Of a DNA stretch of 64,000 nt, positions 1 to 10,233 are shown in pieces. How positions within the stretch are numbered: position 1 is the stretch's first letter; each line of letters starts with the position of its first letter. The notes below the pieces were generated by a model. It searched no databases and was not told the DNA's origin. It saw only the letters and a list, made by a program, of their open reading frames with translations. The stretch comes from Sorghum bicolor. Its lineage: Eukaryota; Streptophyta; Magnoliopsida; Poales; Poaceae. Both the position numbers and the translations under genes were made by a program. The DNA is taken from positions 11,679,894-11,743,893 of the forward strand of contig NC_012873.2 of assembly GCF_000003195.3 (NCBI RefSeq), written 5' to 3'.

Positions 1-762
1 AGGCGCGCCACGGAAAGGGCAGTTCACGAAAACTTGCGTCGTATCGAATACGACGCAACGCACGGCCCCCCGGGCCTGAAGCAATTCTCTTCACACCTCC
101 GCCAGGTCATGTGGCCTCACAATTTCAAGCTCGAGAAACTCAAAAAATTAGACGGCAAGGAAAACCCAGAGAACTGGATCACTCTTTATGAGATCGTGGT
201 CCGATCAGCAGCTAGAGACGAGCATGTCATGGCCAACTACTTTCCGATAGTCCTCGACCAAGCTGGTCACCAATGGCTTCTAGGCCTGCCCGAGGACTCT
301 TTCGACTCCTGGGAAGAACTACGCCAAGCTTTTATCGACAACTTCATCGCCACCTGTGAGCAGCCTGGGAACAAGTACGACCTCGAAAGGATACGAGATA
401 GGAAAAATGAGCCTCTGCGCGACTACATCCGACGATTCTCGGATATGCGCCTAAAGATCCCGAAGATTTCCCATGACGAGGCTATATCTGCTTTCATCAA
501 GGGGCTGCGCTTCCACGAAGTACTAAGGAACAAGCTATTGCGCAAAAGGCCAACAACGATGACAGAGCTCCTCGCCACGGCCAAAAATTACGCTGACGCT
601 GATGACGCAGAAAAACTCATCCGAGATGACACGAGAGGTCCCGACCAGCCTTCTTGGTGTGAAGATAGTCGCGGCCGCTTCGACAACAGGAACCAGGACG
701 ATCCCTCCAAGAAAAACGGGAAACAAGATGGGCGCGATCACGAAGACGAGGACGAAGACTAG
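1..762 (+). pseudogene. gag: gag (partial), copy A
   Basis: Gag forms the virus-like particle of the retroelement. The frame is open from base 1, so the protein starts upstream of the window; the TTG or ATG codons here are not the true start. The central part has the retrotransposon gag pattern (W..L......SFDSWEELRQAF, then RIRDRKNEPLRDYIRRF). Compared with copy B the protein lacks about 84 residues after NRN, in frame, and this removes the C-x2-H-x4-H-x4-C knuckle that copy B retains. The frame ends at TAG (760-762), and the same frame continues into protease. Copy B has the identical stop at the identical place. Confidence 0.88.
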
Positions 763-1623
763 GATAGGGACCCACGACACCAGTATGTCAGTCCTACTGA
801 CGTGGTCCATTCCATCTTCGGAGGCAAGGTCTCCATCGAGTCTAAACGAGAAAGAAAGCTCCTAAAGAGAGCCTGCCTCAACATAGACAACACTGATGGT
901 CTGATCGCCGATCCAAAATTTCCTCCGTGGTCGCACAGGGAAATCTCCTTCAGCAGGAAGGATCAGTGGGCCGCTATCCCGGAACCGGGTCGTTTCCCTC
1001 TAATCTTGGACCCTTGCATTAACAGCATCAGATTCGAGCGTGTGCTCGTGGACGGAGGAAGCTCCATTGACATCCTCTTCCGCAACAGCTTGCCCGCTCT
1101 CAAGATATCTCCGGCACAATTAAAACCCTACGACGCTCAATTTTGGGGAGTCTTGCCAGGCCAGAGTTCAGTGCCCCTCGGACAGATAACATTGCCTGTC
1201 CAGTTTGGCACGCCCGACCACTTTCGAACAGAGTTCGTCAATTTTGTGGTCGCCGACTTCGATGGGACCTACCACGCTATATTGGGACGACCATCGCTGA
1301 CAAAGTTCATGGCAGTCTCGCATTACTCATACCTGGTCCTCAAAATGCCTACGGAGAAGGGTGTCCTGACCGTCAGAGGCAATGTCTACACTGCATATAC
1401 TTGCAAGGAAGAGAGCTTCAAGATCTCCGAAGCAATCGATCTCTCAATCCGGATGGAAGAAACAGCAACCCAAGCAGCACAGCTACCTCCCGACCAGCTC
1501 TGACTACCCGAGCAGGAGACCGCCAGGAAGAATTCAAAATCCAAGGAGCATAAAGAAGTACAACTGGTCGACGGCAGCCCCGAGAAGACGGCCCTCATCG
1601 GGGCCAATCTGGACCCCAAATAG
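763..1623 (+). pseudogene. aspartic protease domain, copy A
   Basis: This is the pepsin-like protease that cuts the gag-pol polyprotein. It is in the same frame as gag, just after the TAG at 760-762. The active-site loop reads VDGGSSIDILF (catalytic D in a D-G-G-S variant normal for the Tat lineage), and the second conserved strand reads AILGRPSL. Two stops interrupt the reading: TGA at 1501-1503 and TAG at 1621-1623. The second stop falls in the linker to RT and is shared with copy B. Confidence 0.85.
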
Positions 1624-3540
1624 GAAGACGCGCTCGTCAGGTTTCTAAGGGACAACGTGAGCGTTTTCGCATGGAAACCCGCAGACATGCCCGGCGTCCC
1701 ACGAAACCTGATCGAGCACTCCTTAAATGTCTCGAAGACCGCAAGACCAATCAAGCAAAAGCTGCGACGGTTCGCTCGTGACAAAAAGGAGGCTATTAGG
1801 ACAGAAATAACATGGCTTCTAGCAGCCGGATTCATAAAAGAAGTGTATCATCCCGATTGGCTTGCCAATCCGGTTCTTGTACGCAAAAAGAATAATGAAT
1901 GGAGAATGTGCGTTGATTACACTGATCTCCATAAACACTGTCTTAAAGATCCTTTTGGTCTCCCTCGGATGCGAACTCCTTTCTTTTCTAGACTCCTACT
2001 CTGGTTATCACCAGATCTCGCTAAAGGAGGACGATCAGATAAAAACGTCTTTCATTACTCCTTTCGGCGCATACTGCTACACGACCATGTCATTCGGACT
2101 CAAAAACACCGGAGCCACCTATCAAAGGGCCATCCAGCAATGCCTCCACGACGAGATTCGTGATGACCTCATCGAGGCCTATGTAGACGACATCGTCGTC
2201 AAAACAAGGGATGCAAGCACCCTAATCGACAACTTAGACCGAACCTTTAAGGCGCTAAACAGGTACAAGTGGAAGCTTAACCCCAAAAAGTGCATCTTTG
2301 GTGTCCCTTCTGGTCTACTACTCGGCAACGTCGTCAGCCACGACGGCATACGGCCGAATCCTTCAAAAGTAAAAGCAGTACTTGACATGCGACCACCTAA
2401 GAATGTTAAGGATATTCAGAAGCTCACCGGATGTATGGCCGCTCTCAGCCGCTTCATCTCAAGACTAGGGGAAAAAGGCCTCCCCTTCTTCAAACTCTTG
2501 AAGCCATCAGAAAAGTTTTTCTGGTCAGAGGAGGCCGACGCCGCGTTTACCCAGCTTAAGACCTTCCTCACTTCACCGCCTGTTCTTACAGTGCCTCAGC
2601 CCAATGAAGACCTACTCCTTTACATTGCGGCAACCGACAGGGTTGTTTCCACGGCAATAGTGGTCGAGCGAGACGAGCCGGGACATGTCTACAAGGTCTA
2701 AAGACCCGTTTACTTCATAAGCGAAGTTCTAAACGAGTCCAAGGCCAGATATCCACAAATACAGAAGCTCATATACGCCATCCTGATAACGTCGAGAAAG
2801 CTAAAGCACTACTTCGACGGCCATCGAGTCTTGGTAACCACCAGTTTCCCTCTAGGGGATATTCTGCGCAATAAAGACGCTAATGGCAGAATCGTAAAAT
2901 GGGCAATGGAATTATGCCCATTCTCCCTGGAATTTCAGAGCCGCACCACAGTCAAGTCTCAGGCCCTGGTCGATTTCATTGCAGAATGGACGGATCTCAA
3001 CGAACCTCCCGTTCCCGACGTCTCCGACCACTGGTCGATGTTCTTCGACGGGTCTTTGAATATCAACGGCGCCGGCGCGGGGATTCTTTTCGTGTCGCCT
3101 AACAAGGACAAACTGCGTTACGTCCTTAGGATCCTTTTTTCGGCATCAAACAATGTCGCCGAGTACGAAGCATGCCTGCACGGCATCCGACTAGCCGTTG
3201 AGTTGGGAGTCAAACGCCTCTATGTCTATGGCGACTCCGCTTTGGTTATCAACCAGCTCAACAAGGAATGGGACGCAACCCACGAAAAGATGGATCTCTA
3301 CTGCAAAGAAATTCTCAAGTGGGAAACCAACTTCTACGGCATAGAATACATCCACGTGGTCCGGGATAAGAACCAAGCATCAGATGCGTTGGCAAGATTA
3401 GGGTCATCTCGGGCCCAGATCCCGCGGGGTGTTTTCGTCCAGGACATCCAAGAGCCAAGCGTGGGCTCCGGCCTGGTCGAAAAGCAACCTACGGAAGCAA
3501 TGCTCATAGACGATGCCACTCCGACAAGCAGTGGCCGTGA
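1624..3540 (+). pseudogene. pol: reverse transcriptase and RNase H, copy A
   Basis: RT copies the element RNA into DNA; RNase H removes the RNA strand. RT motifs in order: NPVLVRKKNNEWRMCVDYTD, the TSFITPFG and MSFGLKNTGATYQ blocks, and the catalytic YVDD at 2180-2191. RNase H follows with DGSLN near 3050, YEACLHG, YGDSALV near 3225 and a C-terminal DAL. Relative to copy B, about 29 nt are missing near 1967 just before the second RT block, which shifts the frame. A TAA at 2699-2701 replaces a glutamine codon of copy B. After that stop the frame is open to 4558. It cannot make active enzyme. Confidence 0.88.
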
Positions 3541-4780
3541 TTGGCGCACCCCGTTCATCAAATATATATCGGACGGGTCAGGCTTTCAGGACAAAACAGA
3601 GAACGAGCGCCTCATCCAACGATCGAAGAATTACATACTGGTGGACGGCAAACTTATGCAAAAAAATGCAAGTTCTGAAGTGCTGCTCAAATGCATATCC
3701 CAGGATGATGGCATCAAGCTCCTAGACGACATACACGCCGGATCCTGCGGCAATCATGCGGCCTCCAGAACGCTGGTCGGGAATGCTTTCCGAGAAGGTT
3801 TTTATTGGCCAACCGCGGTCAACGACGTAGAAAAACTGGGCCGACACTGTGAGGGATGTCAGTTCTTCGCTAAAAGGACCCACGTACCTGCTCATGAGAT
3901 TCAAACTATCCCGTCGTCCTGGCCTTTCGCCTGCTGGGGGCTCGACATGATCGAGCCATTTAAACCGGCCCCTGGTAACTTCAAGTTCATCTTCGTATTA
4001 ATCGACAAGTTTTCAAAGTGGATTGAATACATGCCACTGGTCAAAGCAACCTCCGAGAAGGCCGTGGAGTTCCTCAATCAAATCATACACAGATTCGGGA
4101 TCCCAAATAGTACAATCACCGACCTGGGTACTCAGTTCACTAGCACCACATTTTGGGACTTCTGCGATGACAGAGGCATAGTCATAAAATACGTGTCAGT
4201 AGCTCACCCACGGGCAAATGGCCAAGTTGAACGTGCAAACAGAATGATCATCGATGCCCTAAAGAAAAGGTTGTACACTGAGAATGACAGAGCACCTGGT
4301 CGATGGATGAAAGAGCTGCCGGCCGTGGTCTGGGGCCTCCAAACACAGGCTAGTCAGAACACCGGGGTGTCACCCTACTTCATGGTTTACGGCACCGAGG
4401 CAGTGCTGCCATCTGACATAACCTTCGGATCTCCAAGGATTGAAAACTTCGACCAGTCAACGGCCGACAACACCAGGGAACTCAAAATCAACTGCATGGA
4501 AGAAAAGCGTCTACATTCGTGCCTTCGAACAGCAAAGTATCTTGCGGCAATCAGATGATACCACAACAGGAACGTTAAGGACCGTTCCTTCGTGGTCGGC
4601 GATCTGGTGCTCAGGTGGAAAACAAGCCAGGAAGGAATGCACAAGCTATCCACCCCCTGGGAAGGACCCTTTGTGGTCGCCGAAGTCACATGACCCACAT
4701 CCTACAGATTGGCATATCCAGACGGAACACGCGTGCCTAACTCTTGGCACATAGACAAACTGCGTCAATTTTATCCATAA
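3541..4780 (+). pseudogene. pol: integrase, copy A
   Basis: Integrase inserts the cDNA into the genome. The N-terminal HHCC zinc module is visible (HAGSCGNH, then HCEGCQFF), followed by the DD35E core: D in GLDMIEPF, D in ITDLGTQF, E in GQVERANRM. The C-terminal part has the WEGPF strand typical of gypsy integrases. The frame is continuous with RNase H. Stops at 4557-4559 (arginine in copy B) and near 4691 break the C-terminus. The likely original end is TAA at 4778-4780. Confidence 0.87.
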
Positions 4781-5079
4781 GTTCTAGTAACTTTTGCTTG
4801 TAAGTCTCTTATAGTTGGAAATAATAAAAGTTTTTTTTTCTTTTTGGCTATACTTTTTTTACACGCAGAGCTTTCGCCGAAGAGCAACAATGTCCTCTGC
4901 GACGGAAACTCTTAACGACTATGAATCAAGCACAGTGACACGTCACTCAGATAACTTCACAGCGCTCAAAATAACAGTCATGACAAAAGCAAACTTTATT
5001 ACAAACTTTACATACAAAGTTTACAATAAATACCCTGACGGGCGGTCACTAGTCTACTCCTACAGACTACCCTACTGGC

Positions 5080-8000
5080 CTACTGCCCGGGCTGATCACC
5101 CGCTTGGCCTTGCTGCCCGGACGAAGGGGTCGGGGCCACCGGCGCCTGGCTGGTCGGGACCGCAGGCGTGGACCGCCCATCTCCGGCAAGGGACGCCCCC
5201 GACAACTCCCTGGCCGACCTGTCTGATCCCGGCTGGTCGGGGGGAGTGGCCGTCCTGCATAGATTGATGTCGCCGATCACCGTCGACGACAAGTCTAGCA
5301 GTCCAGCCCGAAGCTCGTCCGCCTCCTGCGGGTCGACTTTCTTAGGGTACCCCTTCTCCAGCCTGGACAAGTCGACCAGGGGGTAGTGGGCGCGCACCAT
5401 GCTGAGGATATGCGCGCCAGCAAACTCCCCGGCGTCCTTCACGAACTGCTGGAGCCAGTCCCACGCCCGTTGCGCCTTTTCAACTGGCGTCAGTCTCGGT
5501 GCGCGGGGCTGGCTCTCCGGAAGCTCGGGGCTGATCAAGTCCAGGACCGGGGCTACTCCTTTCCAGATCCTACAACAATTAACCTTCCAGGAGTCCCGAT
5601 CCTTAACCAGCTCGTCCAGGTGCTTCTTGGCGTTCACTTTGAGCACTGCAAATCAAGCAAGATGTTAGTTTCAACATATCAAAAAAGCGATAAGCGGCAA
5701 ACAACGGGGGCGGCGCGTATTACCAGACAACTCCCGGTCCCTCCGGCCCAGCTCCTCCCCTGCTCGGCGCCCGGCCCCCAGCGCCTCGGCAAGCTCTTGG
5801 CTGAGCTGCTCTTTCTCTTGCCGAAGGCGCGCGACCTCCTCCTCTAAGCCTACATGAATAATCCCCAGATCAGCAAAGTCAACCAACGCGGTTACATACA
5901 GCCACCTAGAAGTACGAGACTGACCTTCTCGCTGCCGATACTAGTCGGCTAAGCGTCGAGTAAGCTCGAGACGGTGCTCTTCCTGAGCGTTCATCTCGAC
6001 CACCTTCTCTCCAACCTCCGACCGCAGCCGGTCCACCTCTGCGGACAGGGCCTTGTTCTCGGCCACAATACCTTCTATTTGGTCGAAGCACCTCTTTCGG
6101 TACTTCGTCGTTTTCATTGCGCCCTGCAAAGAAGAACATGTGTCGACCCATCAAGATAACACAAAAAGTGTCAAGCGGCGCAAAGGATCACTTACCTTGA
6201 CTTCATCCACGAGACGCTTGGCCGCGCGCTCCACCCTGTCGGCCTCCTCCGTCTCTGCGAGCTCCTCGTGCCCGATGAAGTGGTCCTCGCGTTGGCGCCA
6301 CACGTATACGTGCTGGGGACCATCACGGGGGCGACCTTCAATTTCCTCTACCTCGTTGTCGGAGGCCGCCTGGGTTTCCTCGTTCGCTGCACCGCCACTA
6401 TTCGTGGTCGCAGGCATCACCGGCCCCTGGACCAGGCCCGGGGAGCCCGCGGACGAAGAGGCCCCTGCCCGGGGTGGCGTTGGGACCCCCCTCTCTTCGG
6501 CAGGGGGAGGGGTCGGGGCTCTGTCGTCCCCTTCCGTGACGCTACTCGGGGGAGCGGTCCTTGCTGCCTCCCCATCCCTCGGCGGAGTGCTCGCCGCGGC
6601 ACTCGCTGGGGCAGACTCTCCCTCGGCGCCTGTAGCAGCAGCCGTCGCCGCAGGCTGGTCTGTGGTCTGCGGCGCCGCGTCCTTAGCAGCACAGGCAGGC
6701 TCGGCCACCCTCTGGCCGTCGGCGTGGTCGGGGTTGACGTCCGACGCCGCGCTAAAGAACAAAGCAGCATTTTCAGCAAAAAAAAATCGCTAAAGTACGT
6801 AAGTCGAACACTTACAGGTCTGATCGACGATGGGCCGCGGTGAACCTCCTCCTAGCCCTACCGGTCGGCACCTGCGCCCCCGTTTCCGTAACGCGTGGCG
6901 CCGGAGGGTCGCTGGCCACCAGATCAGTAGTGGCCGGTGCACTGTCCGGACGGCTACGAGGCCTTCGAACCAGCGACGGCGCGGCCTCCTCCTCCTCATC
7001 GTCGTCGTCGGTGATCCGGACGAGCCGACGTCGCTTTGGCGCTTGGCTGCTCTCTGCCGGCAGCGTCGGCGCAGGCGAAGGATCTGCTGTCAACGGCCTT
7101 TTCCCCACCACTCTCTCCTTGGTGGTCGAGACGGGGCGGGTCTGGTCCTCCTCACTGCTGGTGTAACGAGTACACCGAGCAGCGTATTCCTCCGGCGGAT
7201 CTTCCCCCACAGGATTCTCCATCCCAGGTGCCAGCGAGACATACACTGTGCACCGGTCAACATCCCCAATCTGCAAAAGTAACAAAGACGAGTCAGCAGC
7301 AGACAATAATAAAAAAAAAAGCTAAGGCGAAATAATAAGTAAGATACCTTAGGTGCTGGTCGCCCCAACTTGAAGGCTTGCACCCGATCACTACCACGGA
7401 CGAACCCCCCGTCCGCAAAGTTGAACAGCTCGTTCAACAGCTGCTGCACCTCTGCCTTCTCCAAGACCTCAGGCCGCATCCTGGTCGGGTCTACGCTCCT
7501 GGCGTACTCGTACGCCGAGTGTACCCTCTTCTGGCAGGGCATCACCCGACGACACACAAAGTTGCCGACCACGCCTAGCCCGTCCAAGCGCGACCAGTCG
7601 ATCAGCTTCATCAGGTCCGCCACTTGGCCGTCGAACTCTGGGCGGTCGGTCCAGCTTACCCTCTTCTCGGGGATGTACCCCACGTCACAGAACGTGGAGC
7701 TGCCCGGTTCTTCCCTGACGTAGAACCACTTCCTGTACCATTCGGTTAGGGAAGTGTTCAACAGACAGTGCAGATAACAATTCTTCATTCCGTCGCGAAG
7801 ATTGAGGTATACTCCACCTGCAATCTTGGAGCCTCCAACTGCCCCCTTCTTTCTTAAACAAAACAAATAACGAAAGAGATCAAAGTGCGGCTCTATGCCA
7901 ACATAGGCCTCTCACAGATGGATAAAAGTGGAAATGAGAAGGATTGAGTTCGGGTGCAGATTGCAAATCCCGATCTCATAATACAAAAGAAGACCTTGAA

Positions 8001-8235
8001 GAAATGGATGAACAGGAACCCCAAAACCCCTCTTAATAAAATCCTCGAACACTACGATCTCACCGGCGTGGGGGTCGGGGTAGCTCTCCCCCTCTGGCGC
8101 CCTCCAGCCGCCAAGCTCTGGGCTGTGCAGTAGCCCCATATCGACGATGTCTCCGAGGGACTTTGCAGTGCTGCGGGACTTCTTCCACTCCTTGGCCATC
8201 AGCTCGGCCCTCTTCTTGGAGTCGCTCTTCGCCAT
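5080..8235 (-). pseudogene. antisense accessory gene, six exons, PF04195-like protein, copy A
   Basis: Exons on the minus strand: 7348-8235, 6816-7270, 6196-6751, 5925-6123, 5724-5849, 5080-5645. They total 2790 nt, or 930 codons. All five introns are short and start with GT and end with AG; phases join cleanly. Exon 1 matches the family called putative gypsy-type transposon protein (PF04195): EIVVFEDFIKRGFGVPVHPF and CNLHPNSI. Exon 2 holds a basic PKRRRLVRI patch followed by DDDDEEEE, which looks like a nuclear localisation signal. Exons 4-6 contain heptad-rich coiled-coil stretches. A TGA in exon 1 near 7912 breaks the frame. Copy B has the same exon plan, so the gene belongs to the element. 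Maize Grande is known to carry a comparable antisense gene whose product is nuclear. The biochemical role is unknown. Confidence 0.8.
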
Positions 8236-8348
8236 TGGAGGTGTGGGAGTGACTTTGAGCTAGGAAGGTGTAGGTGATTGAAGGAGGCAAGAGCGGAAGG
8301 CTTGAAGGCAATGGCAGGGTAAGCAGTGCAGGGGTAACCGTCGAGATC

Positions 8349-8356
8349 TTATAAAC
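8349..8356 (-). promoter_or_regulatory. TATA box of antisense gene, copy A
   Basis: TTTATAAG on the minus strand lies about 115 nt upstream of the antisense ATG at 8235. Copy B has a TATA at the matching place (18839-18846). Inference: the antisense gene has its own promoter rather than depending on the LTR. Confidence 0.55.
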
Positions 8357-8627
8357 CACAACTTCACCCCTCCCACTTCCCGCATTCTTGGGAAGTTGGC
8401 GGGCCATACGGCGGACGCGGCGCTTCGGTTTTCAATGATTATTGGCAATTAATGCGGCGGAGTTTTCGTACAAATTGATGGTTTTCTTTTCTCAAACCGC
8501 GCAAAAGGCGGCTGCACAGTTGCCAGGCGCAACTTTTCATGCAGCCTTCTGACATCCCGTCAGGTCTCGTCACGTCAACATTTATGTGGTAAAATTTTTC
8601 AAAACAAGCATACAAAAAATGGTCAAC

Positions 8628-8960
8628 AATCGGAGGACTGCACCGACCACCGAGCACTTGATGCTCGGGGACTGGTCGCCCAGTCCATAAAGTCAGAAAT
8701 TCAAGGACTCTACCGACCACCGAGCAATTGATGCTCGGGGACTGGTCGCCCAGTCTATCAACTCGGAACTTCAAGAAATGTACCGACCACCGAGCACTTG
8801 ATGCTTGGGGACTGCTCGTCAAATTTTATTGGGACTGCACCGACCACCGAGCGCTTGATGCTCGGGGACTGGTCGCTTAGTCTATTAGTTCGGAAATCAG
8901 CGAGCTGTATCGATCTCCGAGCATTTTACACCCGGGGACTGGTTGACCAGCTTTTCACAA
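8628..8960 (+). repeat. 70-bp tandem array with PPT-like unit ends, copy A
   Basis: The word ACCGACCACCGAG starts at 8642, 8712, 8782 and 8839 and a diverged unit at about 8909, giving a 70-bp period with one shortened 57-bp step. Each unit carries a variant of GCTCGGGGACTGG, the same word found at the polypurine tract next to the LTR (9391-9406). Further isolated copies occur near 8999 and 9178. The array lies between the antisense promoter and the 3' LTR. Confidence 0.85.
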
Positions 8961-9406
8961 TTGATAAGTCTATTCGATGGTAAATGAGCATGAGACACTC
9001 GGGGACTGGATAATTTTAATTTCTTAGACCTTGCTACAAGGCTCATACTTCGCCTTCCAGCAAGCTCGAAGACTACATCGGTACGATGCATCTGGCGATG
9101 CATCTCAGTTTCAAAACTACGTTGAGGAATTTTCTTTTGACCCTGGCACCACGTGCCTATGTCACCTACTACCAGGCTCGGGGACTAAGTGGGCACACTT
9201 CACCTTGCGGTGAATATGCTTGCTTTTTTGAGGATCCGTGCTTTTCAGAAAAGTAAAGTGGGCACACTTCACTGGAAAAGAAATATTTTTTCTCAAGAGC
9301 ACCATGCATTCTTCGAACAATCAGCTTCTTCTATGATGATGTTTCATTGGTCGAAGAAGCTCAAGATGGCGTGTTACTTCACAATACATGGTGCTCGGGG
9401 ACTAGC

Positions 9407-9866
9407 TGTGGGGGTATAAACCCCTATACCCTTACAGCTAGGCTTGGGCCAGGAGGCTTGGCCCATTATGAGACAGGCTCAAGGCTTGATCTGACAGCTT
9501 GGAGTTTCGCGCAAGGAAGCAAGACGTGGAGATCAAGCAGGATTCTAGTCGGTTAGAATAGGAATTGATATCGAACTATCTATGGCAATTGTAACCGACT
9601 AGGATTAGTTTCCAGATCTGTAACCCTGCCCTCCAGACTATATAAGGAGGGGCAAGGGACCCCCCTATGGCAGATTATTCTCTCAACACAAATCAATACA
9701 ATCAGACGCAGGACGTAGGTATTATGCCAACTCGGCGGCCGAACGTGGATAAAAAGCTTGCCTGTGTCTTGCGTCACCGTCGAGTTCGTAGTTTGCGCAC
9801 CGTCTACCGATAAACTACTACCGTGGGTATACCCCAAGGTAGACTGCCGACCAGCTTTCGTCGACA
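9407..9866 (+). repeat. 3' LTR of copy A
   Basis: The LTR starts TGTGGGGGTATAA and ends in TCGACA, with TG and CA termini, 460 bp long. It matches the two 454-bp LTRs of copy B on the opposite strand. A TATATAAG box sits near 9640. The purine-rich GCTCGGGGACTAGC immediately upstream is the plus-strand primer site. Confidence 0.93.
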
Positions 9867-10160
9867 ACGAGGAGTTGACTGAGGTTACTTCAGACAATGA
9901 ACCCACTGAGTTAGTCCTCTCCATTATCTAAGTCCTATCGGTAGACTTTAAATTCCGTACCCTACCCATAAGGTCAGAATGGTAGTTATCTAGTTAAATT
10001 AGCATGCATTAGTAATTTCGTTTTAATACTCTTAGTAGCATATTAAATTCTCTTAGCATATTAGTACAAAATACAAACAAAAATATTTACTGCTTCATAA
10101 ATACCAAGCTCCATGTCAATAAACTTATGGTAGCCCCTTAGGAATATTTACTGTGGTGGC

Positions 10161-10233
<73 letters not shown>

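Larger units (their letters stand above)
1..9866 (+). mobile_element. Tat-type Ty3/gypsy LTR retrotransposon, copy A (5' end outside window)
   Basis: Order on the plus strand is gag, protease, RT, RNase H, integrase, then a long 3' region with an antisense gene, a 70-bp tandem array, a polypurine tract and the 3' LTR. This pol order is Ty3/gypsy, and the long post-integrase region with an antisense gene is typical of the Tat lineage (RIRE2, Grande, Retand relatives). It belongs to the same family as copy B at 17362-29191. The 5' LTR, leader and gag N-terminus lie left of the window, so the target-site duplication cannot be tested. The copy is dead: several stops, a 29-nt RT deletion and an in-frame gag deletion. 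Confidence 0.92.

Noticed and set aside
6053..6843. Long plus-strand frames between 5386 and 7335
   Set aside because: They are mirror frames of GC-rich exons of the antisense gene. Splice sites, domains and conservation with copy B all support the minus strand.
8628..8960. CRISPR-like regular repeats
   Set aside because: The 70-bp units are adjacent tandem copies without unique spacers, in a plant retrotransposon.
9867..9931. C-terminal tail of a host gene after copy A
   Set aside because: About 20 acidic codons before a stop are too short to claim, and the left flank is outside the window.
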